Numbered from the stretch's first letter, positions 26,167 to 39,035 are shown. The stretch: DNA of 64,000 nt from Poecilobothrus nobilitatus (GCA_947095535.1 OX352773.1:270746515-270810514), one strand, 5' to 3'. A program made the numbers and translations. The notes: generated from the sequence alone by a model not told the origin.

Positions 26167-28934
26167 ATACTACAAAATACGCAGACATGAAGTAAAATTA
26201 TTATTTTGGGCATATAAATTTAAGATTGTCTTTGAAATTTATAAAATATTTATATAATTTCTTGCGAAATAATTCTAAAATGTACTTTAGATCTTTATAT
26301 TCAAAATATCTATTTTGAATATAAAAGCAATATTAAAAATAAATTTAAAAAAATTAAAGAATAACTGTTTTCTTCCTAAATTTTTAACTGTATTATCATT
26401 TTACCAAAAGAATACTTATAGTTCTAGTACCAGCCGCCAGATAGTATCATAGTACTAAATACTGACACCTGCTGTTCAATTTTCTTAACTTTTAAGCACG
26501 TAAAAATTCAAGCAAAACGTAGCAGCTGATTACGATAAAAATAATTTTAAAAGGAAAATTTTTATCTTGAACACAAACCAAAATTAATTTAAAATTTAAA
26601 TTAATTTCATTTATAAAATTTCTGATAGAGGATCTGCATACTAATAACAAAACAATTTAAAATCAACTTTAAATTTAATTGTGACAATTTATCATATCGA
26701 AAAATAGATAGCGTTGTAAATATTAAATTTGGCACTGTAAACAATAAATAAATTTTTTTTTATGTGAAACCAGGTAAAACCGTAAAACGGTAAAACCATA
26801 CTATACAATATCTGCTATTACAATTTGTCTGTATATCATTTTTGGAACATACATCTATAGGAAAACTATATTTGTCATACCTAAGAAAGGTAAAAATATA
26901 ATTATTATTATTAAATAAATCAACAAAATACATTCAAAATTTTAAAACACAACAACAACATTTTTTTTGTTTGTTTTTATTTTTATTTGGTTCTTTAACA
27001 ATATTAGAAAAAAAAAATTGTAAACTGGTATACTCAATATTAATAAATATAAAAAACATAAAAGGTTTGATAATGTGTTAAAATATTTGATAAATATTGA
27101 TTATTTTTTTTCCTGCTAGATGTAGACAGGGATATTAATTTTACAAGCACTTTTTAACTTTCATTATAAAAATTTTTGTATGGGATCGAGTCTGTTTATG
27201 TAAAATTGGTAAAATCATAGGTAAAATGTAAAAAAATAACAAACATTTGAATTTTTTTTTAAATATGTATAAACATTCGTTATTTTTATCTGAAGTAGGC
27301 ATTTATTAGGCATAGGAAAGAACAGATGAATGGTTCTTTGATGATAGAAATATTTTAGAAGAAAATCAATTAAGGAGAGGTGCAGGAAAGGAAAAGAATA
27401 AAAAGAAAGAATTAACCCTTTTTTATATTAATTATTCTGATGCAGATTTTTTTAATTTATACTGGTATAAAGATTTATTGCTTAATCAGGTTTTATTTAG
27501 ATGAGATATCTAAATACATTAGACATTATTTGATTTGATAAAAAAGGTGAACAAAATTATAGTCGACGAAATAAGAAACTATCTTACTTTATACCATCAC
27601 TCATGGTCAACCTATTTCGCTGAAAAAAATGACAATGGATAAAATTAAATACCTTTCTAAAAGATATTAGCTGATATTACTAAACTTATACTACCTTACT
27701 ATTACAGGACCTAATTAAATAATTAAAAAACAAAAATTAAAAAGCTCAACTTAATATGTTTTCTATACAATTCAAAACAGAAAATTATGCAAAAATTAAT
27801 TATTGTGAAATTTATTGTGCAATAATTGAAAAACATTTAATATTTGATGAAAAAACCGTGTTTCTTTCCTCATCATCATCAACTAATAAAAATGAATTGC
27901 CGTTTTAAGAATAAATGAATGCTTTTCAAAAGATCGCTTTTTAAAAATTAAATATTTAGAATTTTAAACCTCTCCCTATCTAATAAAATTCTTACCATTT
28001 TGTTACAGTTTTCGACTTCAATTTATGAGACTTCGACTTTATTATGCGTATTCTGAACTTTAACATCAAAACTAGAAAAGTAGAAAGACTTGAGTGACTT
28101 GGAACAGGACAGGTCTCATTGATTAGCACTATACGCCATTTTAGACTAGATGTTGCTAATATTTTGTAGAACTCATCAAACAGAAATATTACATGTTTTG
28201 AATTTGGTTACAATTTATTTTTTCTCAATATTTATTTCTGTGAAATTCGCATAACACAATTCAGACTACGAACTGAATGAGCAAGTCTAACTTCGATATT
28301 GTCGGATATGATAGTTATAAAATTTAATCTTCTTTGTAATGACAAAATAAATGAAAAAAAATAAATAATGAAGAACTTTATACATGTCCTTTATTAAATG
28401 GATCGAATTTTTACCGTGAAACTTTTTTTATTTTAAAATTTTATTTAATTTAACGCAAGCTCAACTAGAGTCGAAGAACCTTAAATTTTTTTTTAAGCTG
28501 AACTAAAAATGGTTTTCAATTAAATATTTACTATATACTTAATGTCTAATATTCAGATTCAAAGGAACAGGGCACAATCCTTTAATGAATTCGGATCTCA
28601 TTAGATATTATATCATTTAATACATATAGTACTATTTGTTTTCAAGGGATTTGTAATTGCCAAAAATTAAAATATATATGAAAATGTTTACTACATGTGC
28701 GCGCAAGATTGTCAAATACCATGGCTAAAACTAAACTTTTAAAATATTATTTTTTCATTCTTATTTAAAAAAAAAATTATAACAAATTGTTAACAACAAT
28801 GAACTTATTCTGCTATTTTAGTTTTTCTTTTATTATTTTCCCTAATTACAAGTACCATTCTTAAAAAATAATGTATGTGCCTTATATGTGTGTGTATTGT
28901 ATAAATTATACGAATTTTGTTGTGCTGGATTTCG
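26167..28934. other. Non-coding
   Basis: No motif recognised. It includes the presumed 3' flank of Mpv17-A, with an AATAAA on the minus strand near 28829-28834. Confidence 0.5.
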
Positions 28935-28970
28935 AATGATCTTTAGAATCTGTTACTTCTAAAGATCATT
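28935..28970 (-). other. 14-bp perfect hairpin across the Mpv17-A stop codon
   Basis: Perfect 14-bp arms at 28935-28948 (aatgatctttagaa) and 28957-28970 (ttctaaagatcatt) flank an 8-nt loop. The stop codon (28966-28968) lies inside one arm, so the mRNA could fold across the end of the reading frame. Confidence 0.7.
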
Positions 28971-29796
28971 TTGATTCCTCAGAATCTTTAGTTTTTTTTT
29001 CCGAACTAAAATTAAAACCAAAAATTTCATCATTTGACATTGCATCACTATCGGCTTTAATTGCAGCCATAATAATTGTCCAAAAAAAGCTAGCAACTGA
29101 TATAACAACAACTTGATATCCAGTTTTAACATATGCAAAGTTAACCAATTGAATGACCGGCCAGTACATGCAACTTCTCTTATAAGTTTTAAAATATTTG
29201 TTCTTAAGCTAAAAAAAAAAACAAACAAAAAAACAAAAATTAACTAAAACATTATAAAAAAAAAATTATTTTATTTGAATTATAATTTTATGTATATATA
29301 CATATATATACAACATATTTTACCTCGGTTACAGCTTCATCATGACTTTTACCTTCCATTATGGATACTCCATAAAAATACATTCCAATTACATAAGGAT
29401 CAATTGAAACTTGCTCAGCAAATACTTTTTGAGCTGCAGACTTAAGGCATCTTTTGGGCCATGCTATATCAAGAAATCGAACCCAAACATATAAATTCGG
29501 AGCCAAGAAAAAGGCACCATATAATGAGTCTCTGTAAAATTTATAAAATTATATTCCATTAATTTTCGTTTATCAGAAATTATATTAAGTTAAACTTACC
29601 TAAGACAACTTCGCCAATCCCAATCTTGAAAACTTTTCTTTTCTAAAATTATTTGAACTAAAAAAAAAAAAAATTATCAAATAAAAAATTTTTGGAAAAA
29701 ATTAAAATTACCAGTTAAATTTCCACATGGCCATAAAATACCATAACTAATCATCCCTCTTAAGATTTTATATTTTTTTAATAAATGTTTAAGCAT
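28966..29796 (-). CDS. Mpv17/PMP22-family membrane protein A (4 exons)
   Basis: The coding exons are 29712-29796, 29600-29657, 29324-29531 and 28966-29208 (85, 58, 208 and 243 nt; intron phases 1, 2, 0), giving 197 residues. All introns are GT-AG, and exons 2 and 4 follow T-rich tracts. The family is made of four-helix proteins of the inner mitochondrial or peroxisomal membrane, linked to mitochondrial DNA maintenance or small-molecule permeability. The C-terminal half shows the family signature: W133-P, Q137, N140-F141 and W160, in YWPVIQLVNFAYVK...FFW. Exon 3 holds GAFFLAPNLYVWVR and the YGVSIMEGK block. The N-terminus is short (RGMISYGILWPCG at 13-25), and an acidic/lysine tail ends SEESK. 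An acceptor-like AG about 15 nt upstream of the ATG allows a 5' UTR intron. Only the family can be named from the sequence. It is the downstream member of a tandem pair. Confidence 0.92.
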
Positions 29797-32140
29797 TTTT
29801 TGTAACTTATACTATAATTAAAATAATTAAGAAACTTTTAAAATTTAATTTATTAAATAAATATAAAAAAATATATTTTAAATAGAATGATTAAGTAATG
29901 GATTCATTCTTTATTTTAAAGAAGTTTGTTTTAAGATTTTTAATTTCGCTATTGATTAAATCCATTAACAAAAAGTCACATTACTTATTATTACATAAAT
30001 GAATATACCAAAATAATTTTTTTTTTTTCTTTTTAGACATATTTATGTCAAAAAATAGATTTTCACAACTTACGCCAAATTTTCCATCGAAAATTAGTTA
30101 ACAATCCAACACTACCTTCTTAAACAGTTATGTTAATATTTGAGTATATAGAATACCTATAATTTTCTTTGTTGAAGACAAAATTAAAAATTTACGTTAC
30201 GAGTTGAATTTAAATAAAAAAAAAAAGAATTAATAAAAAAAAAAAATGATATTTAAAAATCTCTTTATTTTTCTAAGACATAACAAACTTCAAAAATTTA
30301 AAAAAAAAAAAAAAATTTGTAAAAATTTCATTTCTACATTCCATTTATATCCGATATTTTATAAATTTAAAAACATGAGTTAAAATTTTCATATATCCTT
30401 AATAGGACTTTTTCTTGAAAGTGGTCTTGATGAAATTAACTTAATTTAAATAAGAAGGTAAGCATTAATTGAATTATTAAAAACTTTTTTTTTGTAATTT
30501 AATAGTTGATGACAAAAAAAAAATCTATAAATAATGGTCCATCACCATAGAAATAAGCTATAGAAAAGAATTAAGAAAAAGAGAATTAAACTACAAAAAA
30601 AAAAAAATCTTTTTGTTATGGTTAAATATCTAACAAAAATTTGAATAATTTTCCGTTGCGATGTTATTTACTTTAATGTATGACTTCTATCTATCCTGTA
30701 CAATTTTCAATTTCTCAAAATTTATTATCTAAGCATCTTACGAAAATCTTTATCCTCAAAACTAAACTATATATTGGTATTGAAAAACTCATCATAAAGT
30801 TTAGTTTTGAAAAGGTTGGATTAAGTTCAACATTAGCTACAGAATCCTTGTTTAGTTTATCTTGTGACTTTCGATATTTTCCATCAACTCTCAAAAGAAA
30901 AATAAAAAAATGTCACGGTAATTTGAACTTAAATTAAGTGGAAAGTTTTTTTTTATAATAACATGATACTTTCAATTTCTCAAGACCTCTTAAAATCTTT
31001 TTTAAAAAAAAGTCTTGCATTATAATATAATTTATTATGTATAAATAAAAAACCTGTAATAACAAGCTTTAATTCAAAATTTTAAGGATCTAATGATTTT
31101 GTAGTAAAATACTTTAGATACGTACAAAATGTATTGATATCTACACAAAAACCATTCAATATGTTAATATACAAACTGCCTTAGAAAGTATTCTTGAAGC
31201 TCAGAGTAGAAAATACGACCTAAACATTTCAAATTACCCAAAACGAAATTTATTATTGTAAAATGGAAACACTCCAAGCACATAGTAATGCATTACTAAC
31301 AGTAGAAAACAATTTAAGTGTACGGGTCTTAAAGGCCATAAAATTAAAGCCAATGAACTTATGTATAACTGTAGAAAATTATGTATAGATGAAATAAACT
31401 AACGCCTATGAAATTAAACCTATCAGATGGGGTAAATTTTTACAGTTTCTGAGCTAACGGTGTTTAAAGTTTAAAAAAAAAAATTATACAATGGAGTTAA
31501 AGAGTATTCGCTCTCAAATAGGAAATACTTAAAATTTTCTGTTATCGCTATTTACTATGACTTGGACAAAAAGCATCACAATTGTAAAAGTATTGCGGAA
31601 ATTTTCGTTTATTATGGAAAACAATTATTGACAGTTTGACAGAAAAAAAGCAATTTGGCCACATATCACAAGCGAAAAGCAAATTTAGGGTTATTAATGT
31701 TTAAAATTAGAATAAGGCATTGGGAAAAGTAAGGCAGACATTGCTAAAATAATTATCTTGATTGGAATATTTAAGAAATTAGACACGTCTAAAAAAGTCA
31801 TCAAATGAATCTTTCCAGCAACTAAAGTGTAGAACATCATAAAAAGATTAAAATTAGTTCTACTTTCTGCTATAAATATGTATATATTATGTATAAACAT
31901 TATTAAATAAACCTACCATAGTCCATACATTCAGATTCAGAAATTGGCATAAATTTCCGTATTCTAAAAAAAAATTATAATAAAATTACAAATCCAAATT
32001 AATTGAAATTATTTTATATTTATTATTTTTTTTTTTAAATTCTTTATTAAAAGTTTCAATAAAATATTATTTTTTTTACAATTAGGAGTCTATAAATTAT
32101 ACAATATGTATAACAAACAAATGTGTAAATCAAATCTTAA
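29797..32140. other. Intergenic between the two Mpv17-like genes
   Basis: About 2.3 kb holding Mpv17-B's 3' flank and Mpv17-A's 5' flank. A short Cys-containing coding-like piece lies at about 31313-31400. Confidence 0.6.
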
Positions 32141-33811
32141 TTAAACAAGTTCTACGAAATGAATAATATCATCAATTAAATGAAATTCAACATCAACCGG
32201 ATGTAAAATATCAATTGATTTAACATAAGCTAAAAATGATGTCCAAAACATACTAAATGTTGATGTAAATACAACTTGATTTTTTGGTGCGATGAATGTA
32301 AAATTGAATGTTTGTACAATTGGCCAATATATGACACCTATTTTATATGTATCGATAAATTTATTTCGTATCTAAAAATTCAAAAAATAAACATATAAAT
32401 TAATTTAACCTTTTTTTTTTTGACACATTATTAATTTACTTCTTCTGAAGCCTGTTTATGGGTTTTGCCTTCCATTAAACTCATTCCATATAGAAAAGAT
32501 GTTATCATGAAAGGATCGTATGACAGTTGTTCTGTTAGGGCTTTACAAATTGATGACTTAATATCAGTTTTTGGCCACATAATTGATGCTAATCTTATCC
32601 ATATATAAATTGTTGGACCCATAAAAAATCCACCAAATAAACTAAATCTTAAAACAAGAAAAAAAAAAAAATTGTGTTTTTATTTATAATTAGTTTTAAT
32701 TTATTTTATTATTAAATTGTTAGAACAACTCATCAAAAATGCTAACTATTTTATTATTAATATTAAACTTTTAAAATTTTTTAATTTATAAGTTGAAGAC
32801 TCGAGTAGGTAAAGGGGTTATGATACAAAATTAAAGTTAACAGTCTATGGAATGGAAAACTTCTTCTTCTATAACAATAAGAAAAGTGTAATGTGAAATA
32901 ATATCTTTGTTTTCGATCTTCCAGATATGATCCTATGTTCTTTCTTACAAATCCCGTATTTTTGGAGTTTTTCTAAAAGAATATCTGGATACACCGTTCG
33001 GAAACTCTTTTCACACCAATAAAAACTGTAACTACACATTGCCTTTTATCAACTGCCACTTTCCAATTCGTAATTATTAGATTAATCAGCGATGCACAGC
33101 AATATTTCTCTCTGAACCTAGACTGGTATTCTGATATTAAATTTATCCAAGTAATTAACAAGATGCTTATGAATTATTTTTTTAGAATTTTAACTTGAGT
33201 CGGTCTTATATTCACTACTCTAAAGTAAAAGTTTTAAGCCTTGTTTGTGTCTTGAATTTTAGGAATTAGAACTACAGTTAATTCTTTCTATACTTTCGTA
33301 AAGACTCTTGATCTAATCTAACCTTGAAATTTTCGCAAATCAAATCAAGCGCATCTAAGATAATATTTTTATTTACCCTATAAATATCTTATGCAATTTT
33401 TACCCTATAAATATTTATGCATTTTAATTTATTTATAAATCTGTTCCGTTTTTTTTTTTTATGAATAAAAAATGTAATTAAAAAAAACCAAAGTACTAAA
33501 TCTAACTTTAAGAAAAACTAGAAAGTTTTTGCACTCCATATTAAAGAATTTTAAACATAAAAATATTTTAATATGAAACTTACTTAACACATTTTCCCCA
33601 ATCATAATTATTAAAATTTCTCTTTTCTACTAAAGTTTGTTCTAATTAAATAAAAATAAATAAAATTTATATTGATTAAATTTTTGTATAAATTAAAATA
33701 CGGAAAAAGTTTTTTACCAATTAAACTTCCACATGGCCATAAAACAGCATAGCTTATCATTCCTCTTATGATTTTATGTTTTTCAGAAAATTGCATCAAT
33801 GTTTTTAACAT
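32141..33811 (-). CDS. Mpv17/PMP22-family membrane protein B (4 exons)
   Basis: The coding exons are 33718-33811, 33584-33641, 32440-32647 and 32141-32371 (94, 58, 208 and 231 nt; phases 1, 2, 0), giving 196 residues. All introns are GT-AG. The family signature is intact: W136-P, Q140, N143-F144 and W163. Exon 3 holds GGFFMGPTIYIWIRL, WPK and YGMSLMEGK. Exon 3 is about 46% identical to that of gene A (32 of 69 aligned residues, counted by eye), so the split is old. It presumably has the same role as A, as a small membrane protein of mitochondria or peroxisomes. Intron 2 is about 940 nt and contains a LINE reverse-transcriptase fragment on the same strand. An acceptor-like ttattattttag about 42 nt upstream of the ATG suggests a 5' UTR exon further up. 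The ATG chosen aligns with that of gene A. No break is seen in any exon. Confidence 0.92.
32820..33370 (-). mobile_element. LINE reverse-transcriptase fragment inside Mpv17-B intron 2
   Basis: Minus-strand frames read ESLRKYRKN, LIPKIQDTNKA, VNIRPTQVKILKK, ISEYQSRFREKYCCASLIN, WKVAVDKRQCVVTVFIGVKR and GSYLEDRKQ. These are the consecutive RT blocks for strand entry, fingers, FRxxxS, the D-containing VFIDxxRAF block and SYLxDR. The VFID Asp is changed to Gly and there are stops and shifts, so it is inactive. It lies between exons 2 and 3 of the host gene, on the same strand. Confidence 0.8.
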
Positions 33812-35309
33812 TTTTAGGCGCGCTGTGTTGTTGACCTCGAGCAATGAATTTCTAAAATAATAAAATGGCGATTATTAAAATTAACAGAATAATAATTTTA
33901 TTAAATAATTAGTTATAATAAATACATAAAATTTATTATCTATAATGGCTTAGAAAATGCTTTTATGTCAATTTATTTAATACTTGTCGTTTCTAAAATG
34001 AATCTTTTATAGAAAAATACGATTTTAAAGTTGAAACATTAAGAATTTTTTTTCTTTCTTGGACTTTTTTAAATTTTTTGAAAAGAATTAAAAACAAAAA
34101 GTAATTTTATTTCATTTTTTAGTTAAGTATTTTGTTAATATTAATAAAATTTTGTATAGCAAATAATTAAAACAATTTACTTGCCCCTAGACTTAAATTA
34201 AACATTCCTTGAAGCAATAAAAAAGATGGAATCTCCTTAATGATTTTTATCTAATTTAATATAATGATTTCTCAAATATCTGACAGTTGTTTAGAACCCA
34301 TTATTATAAGTGATCAAATTGACAAAATTAATTTTTAAAATTTGTATTCGAAGATTTGAATAAATAATTTACTCGTATTTCTAAAAAAATTTTTATTAAA
34401 AATAAGAGTTCAGGTAATGTGATTGAGAGTGCGATTCATTATGCATCAACAGCATCAACTTCTTAGACAAATTGTCAAAACCAATCAAATTTTAAAAATC
34501 ATAATTTGTCTTGAAAGATTATTTTGAAAACATAGAAAAAATTTATCGTATATCGTATTTCACTTCAATTACAACTCTCAAGTATTTTTAAAATTCCTAT
34601 TTCTTAAAACTCTCGACTAGCCATTGTTCTCATATTGAGATCTCTTCAGATAAAAACTTGTCTAAAAACTGGTCATTTTAATTGTGTGCAAAAATATTAA
34701 AAATGCATCAAGTAGTTTTTTTGACTTTAGCTCACGTCTCAATATTTTTTTAATTTTGCAGAAAAAAAATTTAATAAAAACAATGAGTTCTGTGTCGCTT
34801 GAATTGATGAAGTAGTTAATATCGACTTTTGAAATATTGAACCAAAAATTAAAACTACTGTAAATATCTCTTGTATTGCTACAAGTATAAATACATTTGC
34901 TTAAGTATGGGATGGTTTAGAAGTAGAAAAGGTTCTTTAATGTAAAAAAAAATAGTTTTGCATAATCGTATATTTTAATTTCTTGTCTTTTATAGTATTT
35001 TTAAAATAGTCTCAATGAATTTTATACTTGTTACATTTTTGAACTTATGACCAATTCTAATTATTGCCAAAAATGCCAAAAAAAAATTAAAATTTCATTT
35101 TATTTCATTAAAGTATATATATACGAGTATTGCGGCTACATCAGTTTTTTTTTATAGGTTAAAAAACTTAAGTGAAAAACGAATTAAACTTTTTCCGAAT
35201 TAAAAAAAATAGGAAATTAGTAGGTTTTGGCGATGGAGGTGCTATTATTATTGATATATCGAAAGGTCTAAAAAAATTGAAACAAATAAATAACTTCTTT
35301 TTTAATAGC
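33812..35309. other. 5' flank of Mpv17-B, non-coding
   Basis: Probable 5' UTR at 33812-33853 behind an acceptor-like site. Nothing else seen. Confidence 0.5.
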
Positions 35310-35640
35310 CGTACGAACATAGTTCAAATCTTCGTTTTATTATGTTTGTGACACTTTAATATGGAAACGTCACCTTGACACCTGCATATGGAAAAGTATA
35401 TATATTATTGGTCAAAGTTGATTTCTAAGACGATTTAGATGAGTGATTCTGTCCATCCACATGATCAAAAATAATGGAGCTAGGATTCTGAAATGTTTAC
35501 CATTTTATTCAGGATAATTCAGTGTCAAATTAACGTAAATATCTATAAAAGATAATTAAATTTGATAGAAACACCATATATTATGTTCATCCGAGTATTT
35601 TAAATTTAATACAGCCAACTTTGCACTCTTGCTTGTTTTA
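35310..35640 (-). mobile_element. Helentron/DINE-like element, decayed reverse copy
   Basis: On the minus strand, gtggatggacagaatcactc, catctaaatcgtcttagaa and aataatatatatacttttcc follow the same order as the right end of the 20.6-21.7 kb element. The ends are not defined. Confidence 0.45.
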
Positions 35641-36006
35641 ACTCAATTTAATAAATCACAAAGATAAATCCTACAGAAATTAATCTGGTACTGTTACAAA
35701 AACTATAACTAAATAATGGAAATCAAAATAAAATTTTCATATTTAGCTAGAAAAAAAAAATAGCTTATATATAAAAAATAGGTTCCATTAAAATGCAAAA
35801 GTCACAATTGCAAATTATTACGTCTGCTTAAAAATGTGCACCATTTTTTTTTTGATTTTCAAATTCTGCCTTGTTTTCTTTTAACTACTCATTTGAATCA
35901 CAATATTTGAAATTTCTTCCTCCACATTTAGCTTCAATTCGGTTGCGAGAAAATAACACTAAAATTTATTTGAACTATGTCAAGGTGTATATAAGTTAAA
36001 ATTTAA

Positions 36007-36334
36007 TCTATTTATTTATATAAATAAAAGCGAACTTTTGCCTGTTTGTTTGTCATTTATAGACTCCTAAGCTGCTAACCCTATCATCATGAAAATTTGT
36101 ATATAAACGTTCTTGGGTAGTTGGGGCTGTGACGTAAAAAATGGTTTGACAGATTGACTTCAAATTTTGTCTACGTGTTGCTTTTTGACAGTGGAATTGT
36201 CAAAGAGCAACACGTATACAACACTCTATTAATATTAACAGACTTGAAATTTGTTAACCCATATCTTGAATTAAAAACTCATATGTTTTATTTATTGACG
36301 GGCGCAAGTAACGCACCCGGTGCGCGTTAGCTAG
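36007..36334 (+). mobile_element. Non-autonomous Helitron, 328 bp, ends intact
   Basis: It starts TCTATTTATTTATATAAATA, followed by aagcgaac, a start seen in many insect Helitrons, and has gtttgtttgtc and ctcctaagctgctaaccc within. It ends with a GC-rich hairpin (CGCACC-c-GGTGCG, 36312-36324), then cgttagCTAG. The flanks are A (36006) and T (36335), as expected for insertion between A and T without target duplication. An internal 18-bp hairpin lies at 36173-36215. There is no coding capacity. Confidence 0.85.
36173..36215. repeat. 18-bp inverted repeat inside the Helitron
   Basis: Arms acgtgttgctttttgaca and tgtcaaagagcaacacgt pair at 17 of 18 positions around a 7-nt loop. Confidence 0.9.
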
Positions 36335-38389
36335 TTATAATAAAATTATAAAAAAAACTGAGCTCAACTGTTTCTTTTCTAATTTTAAAACTAATTTAAG
36401 AGAAACCATTTTATAGCCATTTATTTTTTACTAATTTAAAATTAATAATACAAAATTTTAAGTCTTTTTAATTGTCTTTTTATTAAAAATTGAAAACAAT
36501 TTTTCATTTCTAATCCTTAGTTAGAACTCATTTTATTTTACATCCATTTGTTAACAAACTTAAAAAAAAACTTAAGATCTGTAATAAATTGGTATTTCTA
36601 TTGTTATTTTATGTTCTTTTTATGAATTATTTTCTAATTTTGAAAATCTTTATAATTATGCAGATTATCCAAGACAACAAAATTTAATATTATTTTTTTT
36701 TTCTTAAAACAAAAAAAACTAAATATATTTTTTTGGCAGGTTTTATGATGGCACAAAAAGATACAATTGTCCTTGAATGTCATAAAAATAAATTCAAAGG
36801 GATTTGAAATCACAGTCATATATGTATTTGTTCATGATAATCAACCTTATCTTACTTTACCTTATGGTCTTACCAAAGAATTATAAATTTTTAAGATTAA
36901 AAGCATAAAATTTCAACAAAAGGAATAAATTACAATTGACCGCCTATTAAAAGCAGCCGGTTTTTTTTTAAAACCAAACCTATAGTATACAGTTAAAAAG
37001 AATTTAAAAATTATTTTTTTTTTTTAGAATGAAACCAAAAAGAAAAATAAATTTTGAATGTATAAATTTTAAGATGATTTTTAAAATAAATTATTCGTAC
37101 ATGAATAGACACGGATTCAGGTAAATACAGAGAGGACTACGAAAATGCTTTATTTTATATTATATACCTTAAATAAAATACGTCGGATATACAAAAAAAT
37201 GGTAAAGGTAAAAACAAAATAGTTAAAATGTTGCATGAATCAGGTTTAACAATGCCCCCTTTTTCTTACAAAAAACTATTTGTATATATAAAATTCAATA
37301 TACAATTAAAATTCTGATAACAAAATATCTTTAAGATACTTTAAATTGTGATGAAAAGAAAATTAAATGGAAAAAAATAATAAAATTGTTACAAAATAAC
37401 AATAGATATAGTTACCTGAAATGATACCTGCATCAAAGGTATGATATTTTAATTTTTTTTTTAATTCTAAAGGTTCATTAATTATACGATATAACTGTAA
37501 TATAAAAAGGGTTTTTTGTTAAGTTTTTCAGTCTATTATGTGTAAAATAACATTGTTTTGACAATTTTACAGCTTTTAAATAATTTTTTTTTGCTAAGAT
37601 TATGCAATATTATGCGCAATAGTTTAATAAACAAGTTTAAAATAAAAAAAAAAACAGATCTATATAGGTAAATCGGTTACAATTTTACATGTAACTTTTT
37701 GAATTTAAATGAAATATAAATTTTTAGTCCGTTAAATTTCAATATAATACAAACATGAAAAACATTTTCTTCAGATTTCAAAGTATCGTCAATGACCACA
37801 ATTAAGCCCCTGAAACAATATGAAAAAATCCTAAGGCTGTGAGAATAATTTAAAAAATAATATTAAAATAAAGTCTAATTTTTTTTTTTTAATTTTTTTC
37901 GTCGATACTGTGACACACTGGAACGTTTAAATTATATGACATCAACGATTTTTAAAACGATTTATTTTTCCAAGCCAAAAAAATATTTTGTTTTTTTGTT
38001 TCCATTTTATAGTATCTCCATCCTTATTTTATTGATATAGTGCAAGGTTTATTGTTTTTGTGTTGACAAAGTCCAGGATTCATACCAATATTTAATCTTT
38101 TTTTACAAAAATCCGGTCAAAACCCATATGATTTTAAAGTAAACTAATTTAAGTTAGATTTATACTATATACTAAAACTAGACTAACATGAGAGATGGAG
38201 TATATACAAACATCTTAATGAAATTTGAAATAAAAATTATATATAATATATACAATATGAATACAAAAAATATATATATACATTTCATACATATAATCAC
38301 ATAAACATTTCCAGAAAAAGGATAAGAGAAAACTACATAAAAAATAAACGTAGTTCAATTGAACCATTCCAATTTGATGCCCCCCTCCA
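36335..38389. other. Non-coding
   Basis: AT-rich, nothing recognised. Confidence 0.6.
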
Positions 38390-39035
38390 AGGCTCGTGTC
38401 CTAAATAAAATTAATTGAAGTAAATATTTCAAAAATAAGAAAGGAAGAAAATTGTTCACAGTACAAAATCTTTTTCCTAAAGGTAAATAAGGAAAGTTCA
38501 AAACGTTTCAGCTCAATAGGAAGTCTGTTATAATAGGCGTTCACGAAAGACGTTAATAGTTCACGAAAGTCGTTAATAGGCGAATCGAAAGACCTACCCC
38601 ATACCAATGTAGAATCACTTTCCAATTTAAAAGTTCTGGTTCTCCTAAAGGTTGAAAAAGTATAATAGTTTATCAAGTGAGTAGGTGCTTGCTTCTTCAT
38701 TGTCTTATAAAAGAACATCAAGATACAACTCTTTATGTAATTTTTGATGGAATGTTCCGAGACACGATCCCTGATCATTGTATTTTTGACAGCCTTGTTT
38801 ACATTTGGCTCCCAGCTTAGCTTATTATCAATTATAATTTCAAGGCTTTTTACATGCGATCCAAACCTAATAAACGGTATAAATTTAACTCAATGCTATC
38901 AAATAGGTTAGTGTTCTTAAAGTAATTAAACGGTACAGCATGAGATTTGCTCGGGTTTAATGTTAGCCTATTGCGATCTGCCCACGCTGATATAGTTGAA
39001 AGGTTGAGATTCACCTCTCTTATACACTGAGTCAC
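38390..39035 (-). mobile_element. LINE reverse-transcriptase C-terminal fragment (family 2)
   Basis: Minus-strand frames read NLNLSTISAWADRNRLTLNPSKSHAV, then after a shift VKSLEIIIDNKLSWEPNVNK. After that come SCILMFFYKTMKKQAPTHLI, TFRRTRTFKLESDSTLVWGR and NRLPIELKRFELSLFTFRKK. These are RT thumb and C-terminal blocks of a CR1/jockey-like LINE. One shift lies near 38860. A 24-bp duplication (gttcacgaaag.cgttaata, twice near 38548-38590) repeats part of the frame. The 5' part is missing. Confidence 0.8.

Noticed and set aside
30680..30937. 85-codon plus-strand frame between the Mpv17-like genes
   Set aside because: No family motif, composition-driven residues, no splice or conserved context.
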